Below are positions 18,020 through 25,936 of a stretch of DNA of 64,000 nucleotides, piece by piece. Source of the DNA: Halomonas litopenaei (GTDB lineage Bacteria; Pseudomonadota; Gammaproteobacteria; Pseudomonadales; Halomonadaceae); assembly GCF_017303055.1 (NCBI RefSeq), contig NZ_JAEKJT010000007.1, positions 62,001 to 126,000 on the forward strand, in the 5' to 3' direction. The first letter of the stretch is position 1; each line of letters starts with the position of its first letter. Under the pieces are notes generated by a model. It was not told where the DNA came from. It saw only the letters and a program-made list of their open reading frames with translations, and ran no database searches. A program made the position numbers and the translations under genes.

Positions 18020-19207
18020 ATGACCGCTCAACACCTGTCTAATGACTCCGTGACAAAGACCAGTACCTGGGGCGCCGTGTTCTCCATGTCGCTATGTGTC
18101 GCCATGCTGATCGCCGCCGAATTCATGCCAGTAAGCCTGTTGACGCCTATCGCAGATGGACTGGGTGCCAGCGCGGGAAAGATCGGCCAAGCGATCTCTG
18201 TCAGCGGCTTTTTCGCTGTGGCCGCAAGCCTCGTCATTACCACGGCAGCGGGCCGTCTCAATCGCAAGTGGGTGTTGGTGATCATGACCGCGCTGATGCT
18301 GGTCTCGCTGATCATGGTGGCCACTGCCTCCAGTCTGGCAGTGCTGATGCTGGCAAGGGCGTTACTTGGCATCTGCATCGGCGGCTTCTGGGCGCTGGCA
18401 ACCGCGGTCATCATGCGCCTGGTGCCTCCTGAACGCACCGCCGCTGCGCTGGCCGTGATGTACACCGGGCAGGCGTTCGCCGCGGCGTTCGCAGCGCCGG
18501 TCGGTAGTTATCTCGGCGGTGTGATTGGCTGGCGTGGCGCCTTCTGGGTGCTGGTACCGATAGTGGCGTTCAACCTGGTCTGGCAGCTCATCGCCCTGCC
18601 GTCCTTGCCTGCAGCACAGGGACAGTCCATCCGCGCGCTGATCTCGCTCCTCAGGCGCCCTTACTTTGCCCGCGGTATCGCGGCCGTGATCTTCACCTTC
18701 GCGGGTGCGTTCACGATGTTCACCTATCTCCGGCCGTTCCTGGAAACCGTCACCGGCGTCACTGTGACCGAGCTGTCACAACTGTTCCTGGTGCTGGGCT
18801 GCGCCGGATTTCTCGGCACCTGGGCGGGCGGCAAGTTCGCCGACGGCCAGGTCATACGTCTACTGCAAGTGCTGCCGGTGGTGATGGGGCTGGCGACGAT
18901 CGGACTGCTCGGGTTTGGCCAGCTTGTTGTCGTGGCGGCACTGTTGCTGGCGATCTGGGGCGTCATGAACACCGCGATGTCAATCGGCTGGATGGCCTGG
19001 CTCACACAGAACCTAGACGACGCTCCCGAAGCCGCCGGAAGCCTGATCGTCGCAGCCATCCAGACCGCCATCCTGGGGGGCGCCGCCCTCGGCGGCACGC
19101 TTCTGGATCATTTCGGTATCGGCGCGACCTTTATTGGCAGCGCCATCTTGTCGGCGATCGCCTTCCTGCTGGTCGGATCTGGCCAACGGCTGCTCAAGAC
19201 GACATGA
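18020..19207 (+). CDS. MFS (DHA1-type) efflux transporter
   Basis: The 395-aa protein has about twelve transmembrane segments. The motif AAEFMPVSLLTPIADGLGAS in the first helix region is typical of the AraJ/NepI group. The loop 2-3 motif is AAGRLNRKWVLV. Motif C-like LAVMYTGQAFAAAFAAPVGSYLGG lies in segment 5. It probably exports a small metabolite or drug; the substrate is not predictable. The ATG follows AGAGAGACCG. It is the first gene of the plus-strand unit divergent from the AraC regulator. Confidence 0.9.
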   Translation: MTAQHLSNDSVTKTSTWGAVFSMSLCVAMLIAAEFMPVSLLTPIADGLGASAGKIGQAISVSGFFAVAASLVITTAAGRLNRKWVLVIMTALMLVSLIMVATASSLAVLMLARALLGICIGGFWALATAVIMRLVPPERTAAALAVMYTGQAFAAAFAAPVGSYLGGVIGWRGAFWVLVPIVAFNLVWQLIALPSLPAAQGQSIRALISLLRRPYFARGIAAVIFTFAGAFTMFTYLRPFLETVTGVTVTELSQLFLVLGCAGFLGTWAGGKFADGQVIRLLQVLPVVMGLATIGLLGFGQLVVVAALLLAIWGVMNTAMSIGWMAWLTQNLDDAPEAAGSLIVAAIQTAILGGAALGGTLLDHFGIGATFIGSAILSAIAFLLVGSGQRLLKTT

Positions 19208-19253
19208 CAATTGGGTAGTGACATCTGACATCAATCGGTCAAAAGGAGTTCTC

Positions 19254-20309
19254 ATGATGATCAAAGCCTATGGCGCGCCTGCGGGCGACAAACCTCTGGA
19301 ACCCATGGACATTACCCGGAGGGCGATGGGTGCTCAGGATGTGCAGATCGACATCGCGTACTGCGGCATCTGTCATTCCGATTTGCATCAAGCACGTGCC
19401 GAATGGGCGGGCACTCACTTTCCCTGCGTACCGGGTCACGAAATCGTTGGCCGTGTGGCCAGCGTCGGCACTCAGGTGACGAATGTCCAGGTCGGAGACC
19501 TTGTGGGCGTCGGTTGCATCGTCGATAGCTGTCAGCACTGTGAGGAATGCGATGTCGGCCAGGAGAACTACTGCGACGCCATGATCGGCACCTACAACTT
19601 TCCCACGCCTGATGCTCCAGGCTGGACGCTAGGCGGCTATGCCCAACAGATCGTGGTGAACGAGCGCTATGTTTTGCGCATCCGCCATCCAGAGTCGCAA
19701 CTTGCTGCCGTGGCGCCACTGCTATGCGCAGGCATCACCACCTATTCGCCGCTGCGTCATTGGAACATCGGACCGGGCCAGAAGGTCGGCGTTGTGGGTA
19801 TCGGCGGCCTGGGCCACGTGGGTATCAAGCTTGCCCATGCGATGGGTGCCCATGTCGTCGCATTCACCACATCCGACTCCAAGCGCGAAGCGGCAAAGGC
19901 CCTGGGCGCTGACGACGTTGTCGTTTCACGCAACGCCAGCGAGATGGCCGAGCACACGGCAAGTCTCGACTTCATCCTGAATACCGTTGCCGCCCCACAT
20001 GACCTCGATGCCTTCATGGCGCTGCTGAAGCGTGATGGGACCATGACACTGGTAGGCGTACCGGCTGAAGCTCACCCGTCACCACAGGTATTCCACCTCG
20101 TGTCGAAGCGCCGAACTCTTGCTGGCTCGATGATCGGCGGCATTCCCGAAACCCAGGAAATGCTCGATTTTTGTGCCAAGCACGACATCGTGGCGGACAT
20201 CGAACTGATCAGCGCAGACCAAATCAATGCCTCCTATGAGCGCATGCTCAGGGGCGACGTCAAATATCGATTCGTCATCGACAACGGGACCCTCTCGACT
20301 GCGTCGTGA
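19254..20309 (+). CDS. Zinc-dependent alcohol/aldehyde dehydrogenase, YahK-like
   Basis: Medium-chain dehydrogenase/reductase of the cinnamyl-alcohol dehydrogenase group. E. coli YahK reduces aldehydes with NADPH. Catalytic zinc ligands are in YCGICHSDLH and PGHEIVGRV. Structural zinc cysteines are in CQHCEECDVGQENYC. The Rossmann motif is GIGGLGHVGIKLAHAMGAHV. The ATG at 19254, after AAAAGGAG, gives 351 aa; a tandem ATG follows at once. It lies 46 bases after the MFS gene and 26 bases before the hydrolase, so the three form an operon. Confidence 0.93.
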   Translation: MMIKAYGAPAGDKPLEPMDITRRAMGAQDVQIDIAYCGICHSDLHQARAEWAGTHFPCVPGHEIVGRVASVGTQVTNVQVGDLVGVGCIVDSCQHCEECDVGQENYCDAMIGTYNFPTPDAPGWTLGGYAQQIVVNERYVLRIRHPESQLAAVAPLLCAGITTYSPLRHWNIGPGQKVGVVGIGGLGHVGIKLAHAMGAHVVAFTTSDSKREAAKALGADDVVVSRNASEMAEHTASLDFILNTVAAPHDLDAFMALLKRDGTMTLVGVPAEAHPSPQVFHLVSKRRTLAGSMIGGIPETQEMLDFCAKHDIVADIELISADQINASYERMLRGDVKYRFVIDNGTLSTAS

Positions 20310-20335
20310 GCCGGGCTTGCATAATGGAGAACACC

Positions 20336-21523
20336 ATGCACGAATCCAACCCGAAGACCAAAGACGCCGAGTACGTTGTCACCCGTAGAAGCGTCATCCA
20401 AGGCGCCGTACTGGCTGCTGGGTCAGCGGCGCTGCTCGGCTACCCGGCAGCTCCGGCAGCGGCGTCTTCCCGTCCCAACGCAACGTCCGGCACAGATGAA
20501 GCCACCGGCCTGTCACTCACGCAGGAATGGGACAAGACGTTTCCCAGGAGTGAAAACGTCGATCACCGCAAGGTCACTTTCAAGAACCGGTACGGGATCA
20601 CCTTGGCAGCAGACCTGTACCAGCCGAAAAACAAAAGTGGCAGACTCGCAGCGATTTCTGTCAGCGGCCCCTTTGGCGCCGTAAAAGAGCAGTCATCTGG
20701 CCTTTACGCGCAAACCATGGCCGAACGCGGTTTTGTCGCGCTGGCATTCGACCCCTCTTTCACAGGAGAAAGCGGTGGTGAACCGCGCAATGTCGCTTCA
20801 CCGGACATCAACACTGAGGATGTCAGCGCTTCTGTCGATTTTCTTGGCTTGTTACCGAGCGTTGACCGCAACCGCATTGGAGCCATCGGCATTTGTGGCT
20901 ACAGCGGTATGGCACTGACTGCCGCGACCAGTGACTCACGCATCAAGGCGGTTGCCACCGTTTCCATGTATGACATGTCCCGCAGCATGAGTCGCAGCTA
21001 TAAAGATAGCTATACGCGGGAGCAGCGCCATCAGGTCATTGATTATCTTAGCCAACAGCGGTGGGTAGATGCGGAAAACGGTAGCTATGGGTTGGGCTAT
21101 CACGAAGTCCCGTTCGACGAAAACGGGAACATCATCAAAGGCCAGCGCGTATTGCCTGAATCCCTGCCCGAGAATCCAGACTCGGTGCTGGCCGCATTCT
21201 TCGATTACTACCGTACTCCGCGAGGCTTCCACCCCAGGGGGATCAACTCGACAACGGCATGGACAGCGACGACCCCCATGTCATTTTTCAGTTTTCCCTT
21301 ATATGCAAACATCGACATGATGTCCGCACGTCCCATTCTTCTGGTGGCCGGCGAAAACGCTCACTCGCGCTATTACTCTGAAGACGTCAACAGGGTAGCT
21401 TCCGAACCGAAGGAATTGGTCATCGTGCCTAACGCAGACCATGTGGACCTTTACGATCAACTCGACAGGATACCTTTCGATACACTGACGTCATTCTTTG
21501 GCACACACTTATCATCCACATAA
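20336..21523 (+). CDS. Exported alpha/beta hydrolase with Tat-like signal
   Basis: The 395-aa alpha/beta hydrolase begins with a twin-arginine type leader (VTRRSVIQGAVLAAGSAALL) and an Ala/Pro-rich cleavage region. Fold markers are SGPFGAVKEQSSGLYAQ, FDPSFTGESGGEPR and the nucleophile elbow GICGYSGMA. The probable acid is in LLVAGENAHSR and the His in VPNADHVDLYD. It resembles the YcjY/dienelactone-hydrolase-like group; the substrate is unknown. The chosen ATG has GGAG 7-8 bases upstream, and a start 4 codons earlier is possible. Many A/T-rich codons suggest a composition below the window average (read by eye). Confidence 0.85.
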   Translation: MHESNPKTKDAEYVVTRRSVIQGAVLAAGSAALLGYPAAPAAASSRPNATSGTDEATGLSLTQEWDKTFPRSENVDHRKVTFKNRYGITLAADLYQPKNKSGRLAAISVSGPFGAVKEQSSGLYAQTMAERGFVALAFDPSFTGESGGEPRNVASPDINTEDVSASVDFLGLLPSVDRNRIGAIGICGYSGMALTAATSDSRIKAVATVSMYDMSRSMSRSYKDSYTREQRHQVIDYLSQQRWVDAENGSYGLGYHEVPFDENGNIIKGQRVLPESLPENPDSVLAAFFDYYRTPRGFHPRGINSTTAWTATTPMSFFSFPLYANIDMMSARPILLVAGENAHSRYYSEDVNRVASEPKELVIVPNADHVDLYDQLDRIPFDTLTSFFGTHLSST

Positions 21524-21630
21524 AGCGAGAGTTGGAGCGCACCTGAGGTCCCCGCCCTGCGGACAGTACCGGCTGTGGTGCGGCCATCGGGCGGGTCCAA
21601 CACCAAGGAGCTATCGTCCACCTTTGTCCA

Positions 21631-21718
21631 TGGCGGGGCATGACTGCACCGTCAGCCTGCCGGCGCCGACAGGCTGGCGGGGCATGACTGCACCGTCAGC
21701 CTGCCGGCGCCGACAGGC
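21631..21718. repeat. Tandem duplication of a 44-bp palindrome-bearing unit
   Basis: Two identical 44-bp units at 21631-21674 and 21675-21718. Each ends in a near-perfect palindrome around CGGCGCCG; in the first copy it extends to 24 bases (21653-21676) with a single mismatch. The repeat sits between the convergent hydrolase and PP2C-kinase genes, in a 271-base gap without any gene. It could act as a bidirectional terminator or be a REP-like element. Confidence 0.85.
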
Positions 21719-21794
21719 ACAGAAAGGGGGTGGGTACAGGCCCCACGACGACAGCTCCCACCCTGATAGCCCCCATCCCGACGCCTGGCTAGGC

Positions 21795-23516
21795 TCAGCG
21801 CAACCACCACGACAGCACCAGCAGTACCAGCAGTACACCGGCAATGCCTTGCCATAGGTTGGCAGGCTCCTGCCAGGCGCGGATGGACCTCGGCGCCTGT
21901 TCCTTGGGCTGCTGCCGGCTCGGCCTCACGCTATACAGGAACTCGGACAGCCGACGGAAGCGCAATGATCGCTGCGGATCCAGCGCGCGCTTCAATGCCT
22001 CATCCAGCTCCTGACTGACATCCGGACGACGACTGCGCACGCTGCGGTAGCTCAGCTGCTCCAGGTCGGTATGACTGCGTAACTGGTGGGTCGGAATGTC
22101 GTAAGGCAGCTGCCCACTCAGCAGCCAGTACACCGTCGAGGCCAACGCGTACTGATCGCTGCGCCGCCCCACCTCGTCATCGAGCGCATATTCCGGCGCA
22201 CTGTGTTCGTTGAGCCCGACCTGCTGCACCAGACGGCGTGAGCGCCGATGACCATCGACGTCACGCAGATGGCAGGCGCTGAAGTCGGCCAACACTACCT
22301 GGCCATGCTCATCGATCAGCACATTATCCGGATGGATCTGCTGATGAATCAGGTCCCGATTGTGCAGCGCCTGGATCGCCTTGCCGAGCTGCAGCGCGAT
22401 GTCCAGCCGCTGCCCAAGGCTGGCACGAGGAAAGCGCGCCACCCACTGGGACAGGGTCATGCCTTCCACGTGCCGCATCAGGTAATAGAGATGACGACGC
22501 TGGCGGGACGGTTCCACCACGCTGACCACGAAAGGCGAATGCACGCGCTCCACCACCCACTGCTGCAGTAAAAAGTGCTCCAGGTAGGCGTTTCGATTCG
22601 ACAACTCAGGGCTCGGCGCCTTGAGCACGCAGATGCGATCGGTCTGCAGGTCACGCACCCGGTACACGCGAGAGTGGGCTGTCCGTGACAGCACCTCCTC
22701 GATCAGCAGACCGTCGATCTGATTGCCTGGAGCAAGCTCCGGGGGAATCGGCAGGTCGCCGTACAGACGGCTGGGGGCATCCGGTGACACGTCGGGCAGC
22801 TCATCGACCCTGACCAGCTGGAAACAGAACGGATCGCTGCCGTAGCCGCGCTCCCCCGCTCTGGCCCCGGCCGCGGCAGCCAGCCGCTCACAGGCGGCGT
22901 CCAGGTCACTGGCGTCTTCGCGTATCAGGCGCACGTAGTCCGACGGCAGCAAGGTGCCCCGCACCCCCTGGGTGGTAAACAGAAAGATATCGCCCTGCTT
23001 GAGTGGCCACTCGGTATAGTCGATATCGATACCGACATCCATGCCCAGCGCCCTGGCCGGGTAGCGGTAGCCGCCAAGGTCAGTGACGTGGTCCCGCGAC
23101 AGCTGCTCGAATTCAGCCCCTCGAAGACGAAAGACCAGGGTGTCACCAACATGGAAAAGGTGGGCACTACGCTCCTTGAACACCACGGCAGACAGGGACG
23201 ACACGTAGCTGCCGCTGTCCATCTGTCGCGTCATGCCGTGACACCAGGCATTCAGGGATCGAATGACGCGCTGGGCCGACGCCTTGACGGTCCAGTGGCT
23301 GGGTGTGGCGTAGTAGTCATTGAGAAACCCGCGAACACTGAGGTCCCCGGCCTGTTTGGCCAGCGCATGCCCGGACGCTGAGTCGCTGATCAACGCGCAT
23401 GCACCCTTGGGCTCCCCCTCTTCCGGCAGGCGCACCGACATCGAGCTACGCTGGCGATGCCGCTCCGGGGCAACAAAGGCCTGTCCATAACTCAGTGCAA
23501 GACGTGCAGTGGCCAA
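21795..23516 (-). CDS. Membrane-anchored PP2C-phosphatase/serine-threonine-kinase fusion with degenerate active sites
   Basis: The 573-aa product has a PP2C-like domain (about 5-240), a kinase-like domain (about 265-530) and one C-terminal membrane anchor (about 550-572). PP2C landmarks FHVGDTLVFRLRG and LSRDH survive. The metal-binding motif is SDSASG instead of xDGxxG, and TTQGV replaces TxDGV. In the kinase half K299 (CVLKAP) is kept. The catalytic loop reads HQQIHPDN instead of HxDxKPxN, so Asp is Gln393, and DFG is DFS. I chose a TTG start at 23516 because a near-perfect AGGAGG lies 5 bases upstream. A longer ATG start at 23597 is possible. Probably a pseudophosphatase-pseudokinase scaffold; not verified. 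Confidence 0.85.
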   Translation of the reverse strand: MATARLALSYGQAFVAPERHRQRSSMSVRLPEEGEPKGACALISDSASGHALAKQAGDLSVRGFLNDYYATPSHWTVKASAQRVIRSLNAWCHGMTRQMDSGSYVSSLSAVVFKERSAHLFHVGDTLVFRLRGAEFEQLSRDHVTDLGGYRYPARALGMDVGIDIDYTEWPLKQGDIFLFTTQGVRGTLLPSDYVRLIREDASDLDAACERLAAAAGARAGERGYGSDPFCFQLVRVDELPDVSPDAPSRLYGDLPIPPELAPGNQIDGLLIEEVLSRTAHSRVYRVRDLQTDRICVLKAPSPELSNRNAYLEHFLLQQWVVERVHSPFVVSVVEPSRQRRHLYYLMRHVEGMTLSQWVARFPRASLGQRLDIALQLGKAIQALHNRDLIHQQIHPDNVLIDEHGQVVLADFSACHLRDVDGHRRSRRLVQQVGLNEHSAPEYALDDEVGRRSDQYALASTVYWLLSGQLPYDIPTHQLRSHTDLEQLSYRSVRSRRPDVSQELDEALKRALDPQRSLRFRRLSEFLYSVRPSRQQPKEQAPRSIRAWQEPANLWQGIAGVLLVLLVLSWWLR

Positions 23517-23690
23517 GATCACCTCCTGTGGCTCCAGCATTGGCGGTACGACTCCGGCGAACGAGGGACCACCACCATTCTGGGCGGTATGATACACATC
23601 ATGTGGCGCTTATGTGTGACAACAGGCTTGTCGCCGACGGCCAGACCACTTGCGCCCATTATTGCACCGCGTCAAGATACCGCCCAACGA

Positions 23691-23720
23691 TTGGTAATCC
23701 CGCTCCGGGGTTCGTATAAT
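23691..23720 (+). promoter_or_regulatory. Sigma70-type promoter of ppa
   Basis: -35 TTGGTA (23691-23696) and consensus -10 TATAAT (23715-23720) with an 18-base spacer, about 55 bases before the ppa ATG. In the same divergent region an 11-base palindrome CACATCATGTG (23595-23605) lies upstream and may be an operator. Confidence 0.75.
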
Positions 23721-23776
23721 TCGACCGATTTTTTTCCGCCAGTCAGGCGGACATCTGCCCAACGAAGGACACGAGC

Positions 23777-24307
23777 ATGAACTTCGACAACATCCCCGCC
23801 GGCAAGGATCTCCCCAACGATCTCTACGTGGCGATCGAGATTCCCGCCAACCACGCGCCGGTGAAGTACGAAATTGATAAGGACATGGGCGCCCTGCTCG
23901 TCGATCGCTTCATGGCGACCCCGATGTTCTACCCGGCCAACTACGGCTTCATCCCCCACACCCTGGCCGATGATGGCGACCCCCTCGACGCGCTGGTCGT
24001 GACACCGTATCCGGTAGCACCGGGCAGCATCGTGCGTGCGCGTCCCGTCGGCATCCTCAACATGACCGACGAAGCGGGCGAAGACGCCAAGCTGGTCTGC
24101 GTGCCGCATCCCAAGCTGTCCAGCCTCTACGACGACGTGCAGGAAGTCACCGACCTGCCTGAGCTGCTGCGTCAGCAGATCGCTCACTTCTTCGAGAACT
24201 ACAAGGACCTCGAGAAAGGCAAGTGGGTGAAGGTCGAGTCCTGGGAAGGCGTCGAAGCAGCGCGCAAGGCCATCGAAAAGTCCGCCGCCGCCTACGCCAA
24301 GGCCTGA
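23777..24307 (+). CDS. ppa: Inorganic pyrophosphatase
   Basis: Family I soluble pyrophosphatase that hydrolyses PPi to phosphate and drives biosynthesis. At 176 aa it matches the E. coli length. Active-site stretches are [21 protein letters not shown], with its metal-binding aspartates, and [16 protein letters not shown]. It is monocistronic, with its own promoter and a hairpin after the stop. The genome thus carries both a PPi hydrolase and a PPi-using phosphofructokinase. Confidence 0.97.
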   Translation: MNFDNIPAGKDLPNDLYVAIEIPANHAPVKYEIDKDMGALLVDRFMATPMFYPANYGFIPHTLADDGDPLDALVVTPYPVAPGSIVRARPVGILNMTDEAGEDAKLVCVPHPKLSSLYDDVQEVTDLPELLRQQIAHFFENYKDLEKGKWVKVESWEGVEAARKAIEKSAAAYAKA

Positions 24308-24352
24308 TTGTTACGTAGTCTGGTTTTTACGTAGAGAACCAAGCGCCTTGAT

Positions 24353-24383
24353 GCAAGAAGCCGCCCCTGAGGCGGCTTCTTGC
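24353..24383. terminator. Bidirectional hairpin between ppa and the DUF2333 gene
   Basis: Perfect 13-bp stem (GCAAGAAGCCGCC with its complement) and a 5-base loop, between the convergent ppa and DUF2333 genes. T/A-rich stem feet replace a separate T tract in both directions. Confidence 0.85.
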
Positions 24384-24404
24384 GTTATGGCAATAACACG
24401 ACGG

Positions 24405-25577
24405 TCACGACGCGCCGTCGTCAGGCAGCTCGCCATCATCCTCCGGCGAAGCTGGAGCGGCATCGTCCGCTGAGGCTTCGCCTACCTCGTCAGCTACCTC
24501 GTCATCTGCCGCCTCGTCATTCACTGCAGCAGCTTTACCGCTTGCCGCATCCGCCTCCTGAGTGGAAGCCGAGGCTGCTGCTGAACCTCCGCCCTCACTG
24601 GCCAGTCCCTCTGTCAGGCTTAGCAGCACGCTGTCCAGACGACTGAGATGGTGGGCCATGCTCAGAGGATAGTTGGCAAAGATGCCGAGGCCGCTACCGC
24701 GCAACACCATCGGGCTCCAGAACTGGCGTTGCATGCGCTCCAGCTCGGCCAAGGCCCGCGCATAATCATCGCTCAGCCCCGCGGCGGCGATGCTGTCGGC
24801 CTGGTCTCGCTCCAGCGCCACCAATAACTGATACAGCGCCCAGGTCTGGCCACGCGTTTCATGGAAGACATCGTCCACTCGATACCAGGGCACCTCGGCC
24901 TCCCGTGGCACCTCAATGCCAAGTTCAGTGAGCCGCTCCGTATCCGCCACGGCCGACGACAGGCGCTCCCGCAATGCCGCCAAGGCCTCCCTTACTGACT
25001 CAAGATAGCTAGCGGCACCTACCCCCTGTTCGCCGAACGACGCACCAGCGCCATCATCGAAGCGCGCCAGGTACTCCCGAGCCGCCTGACCCGCCAATGC
25101 CAGATGATCCTCCATGGACGGTGCCAGCCAATCATCCGCGTCCTGATAGAGGGCAGCGATCAGCTCGTCTACCGCAGCGCCCGACTGGGTATCGAAGTGT
25201 GACAGGCTCGACGCCATGATCCGCGCCTGGGTCAGCACACCGGTCTCCCAGGCCGCCATATTGTCCATCCACAGCCCAGGGGGCAGCAGGTCATTACGCA
25301 CGTAGCCCCCAGGCTTGTCCTGCAGGGTATCGATCAAGGTCGCCAGAGTGGCCACACTGACGGTACCGCGAGCGGCCGGCGCGGCGGAAATACGCTGCTG
25401 CTGGGTGGCGGTCTCCACGTCGAACCGGGAAGGCGCAACGCTCCACCATATACTGAGACCCACGGCGACCATGACCAATATGGCCAGGAGGATCACCAAC
25501 GGTTTCCAGATCCAGCCATAGCGTGGTGTTTCCAGCTCCTGTCGGCGCTGCTCTGCACGCTGTCGTCGACTGCTCAT
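24405..25577 (-). CDS. DUF2333-family membrane-anchored protein
   Basis: The 390-aa protein has one N-terminal transmembrane helix (about 22-46, WKPLVILLAILVMVAVGLSI). A helical periplasmic body follows with GGYVRNDLLPPG, WETGVLTQARIMAS and FWSPMVLRGSGLGIFANYPL, which I recognise as DUF2333-like. The C-terminal ~70 residues are low-complexity Ala/Ser/Glu/Asp. The ATG at 25577 follows AAGGAG; the frame is open upstream but without a ribosome site. Function is unknown. It is convergent with ppa and divergent from dsbD. Confidence 0.82.
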   Translation of the reverse strand: MSSRRQRAEQRRQELETPRYGWIWKPLVILLAILVMVAVGLSIWWSVAPSRFDVETATQQQRISAAPAARGTVSVATLATLIDTLQDKPGGYVRNDLLPPGLWMDNMAAWETGVLTQARIMASSLSHFDTQSGAAVDELIAALYQDADDWLAPSMEDHLALAGQAAREYLARFDDGAGASFGEQGVGAASYLESVREALAALRERLSSAVADTERLTELGIEVPREAEVPWYRVDDVFHETRGQTWALYQLLVALERDQADSIAAAGLSDDYARALAELERMQRQFWSPMVLRGSGLGIFANYPLSMAHHLSRLDSVLLSLTEGLASEGGGSAAASASTQEADAASGKAAAVNDEAADDEVADEVGEASADDAAPASPEDDGELPDDGAS

Positions 25578-25936
25578 TTTGCTCTCCTTGTCGCCCCTCG
25601 AACACCGCTCGCGACTTCCCCGCTGGAGGAAAGTCATCGCCCCAGTGGTAGAATAGCCCCGACCCCAGACATGCATCAGACCATAGCGCGACAGTATCGG
25701 GAACCCTGCTGTGCTTCTACGGTCTGAAGCGGAGCGCGTGGCCACGATAAGCCGCGAGGACCACGTATGTGCACCAGCACACATCGCAGGCCAGTTCGCG
25801 AGCACCGTCAATGGGCCTGGTAGCAAGACATTATTGCTGGGCCGGGTGAATGAGCAGACCGCGGAGGCTGCCGCTCTCCCGCCGTTGATCATTCGTCACG
25901 TGCGCCCGACACCCTCACCGTCAACAAGGATTCGAC
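25578..25936. other. 359-base divergent region between the DUF2333 gene and dsbD
   Basis: No coding frame here looks real. It should contain promoters for both flanking genes; TAGAAT (about 25648) is a possible plus-strand -10, but no good -35 partner was seen. cutA, which often precedes dsbD in other gammaproteobacteria, is absent. Confidence 0.5.

Noticed and set aside
21631..21718. CRISPR array
   Set aside because: Only two directly abutting copies without spacers; it is a tandem duplication.
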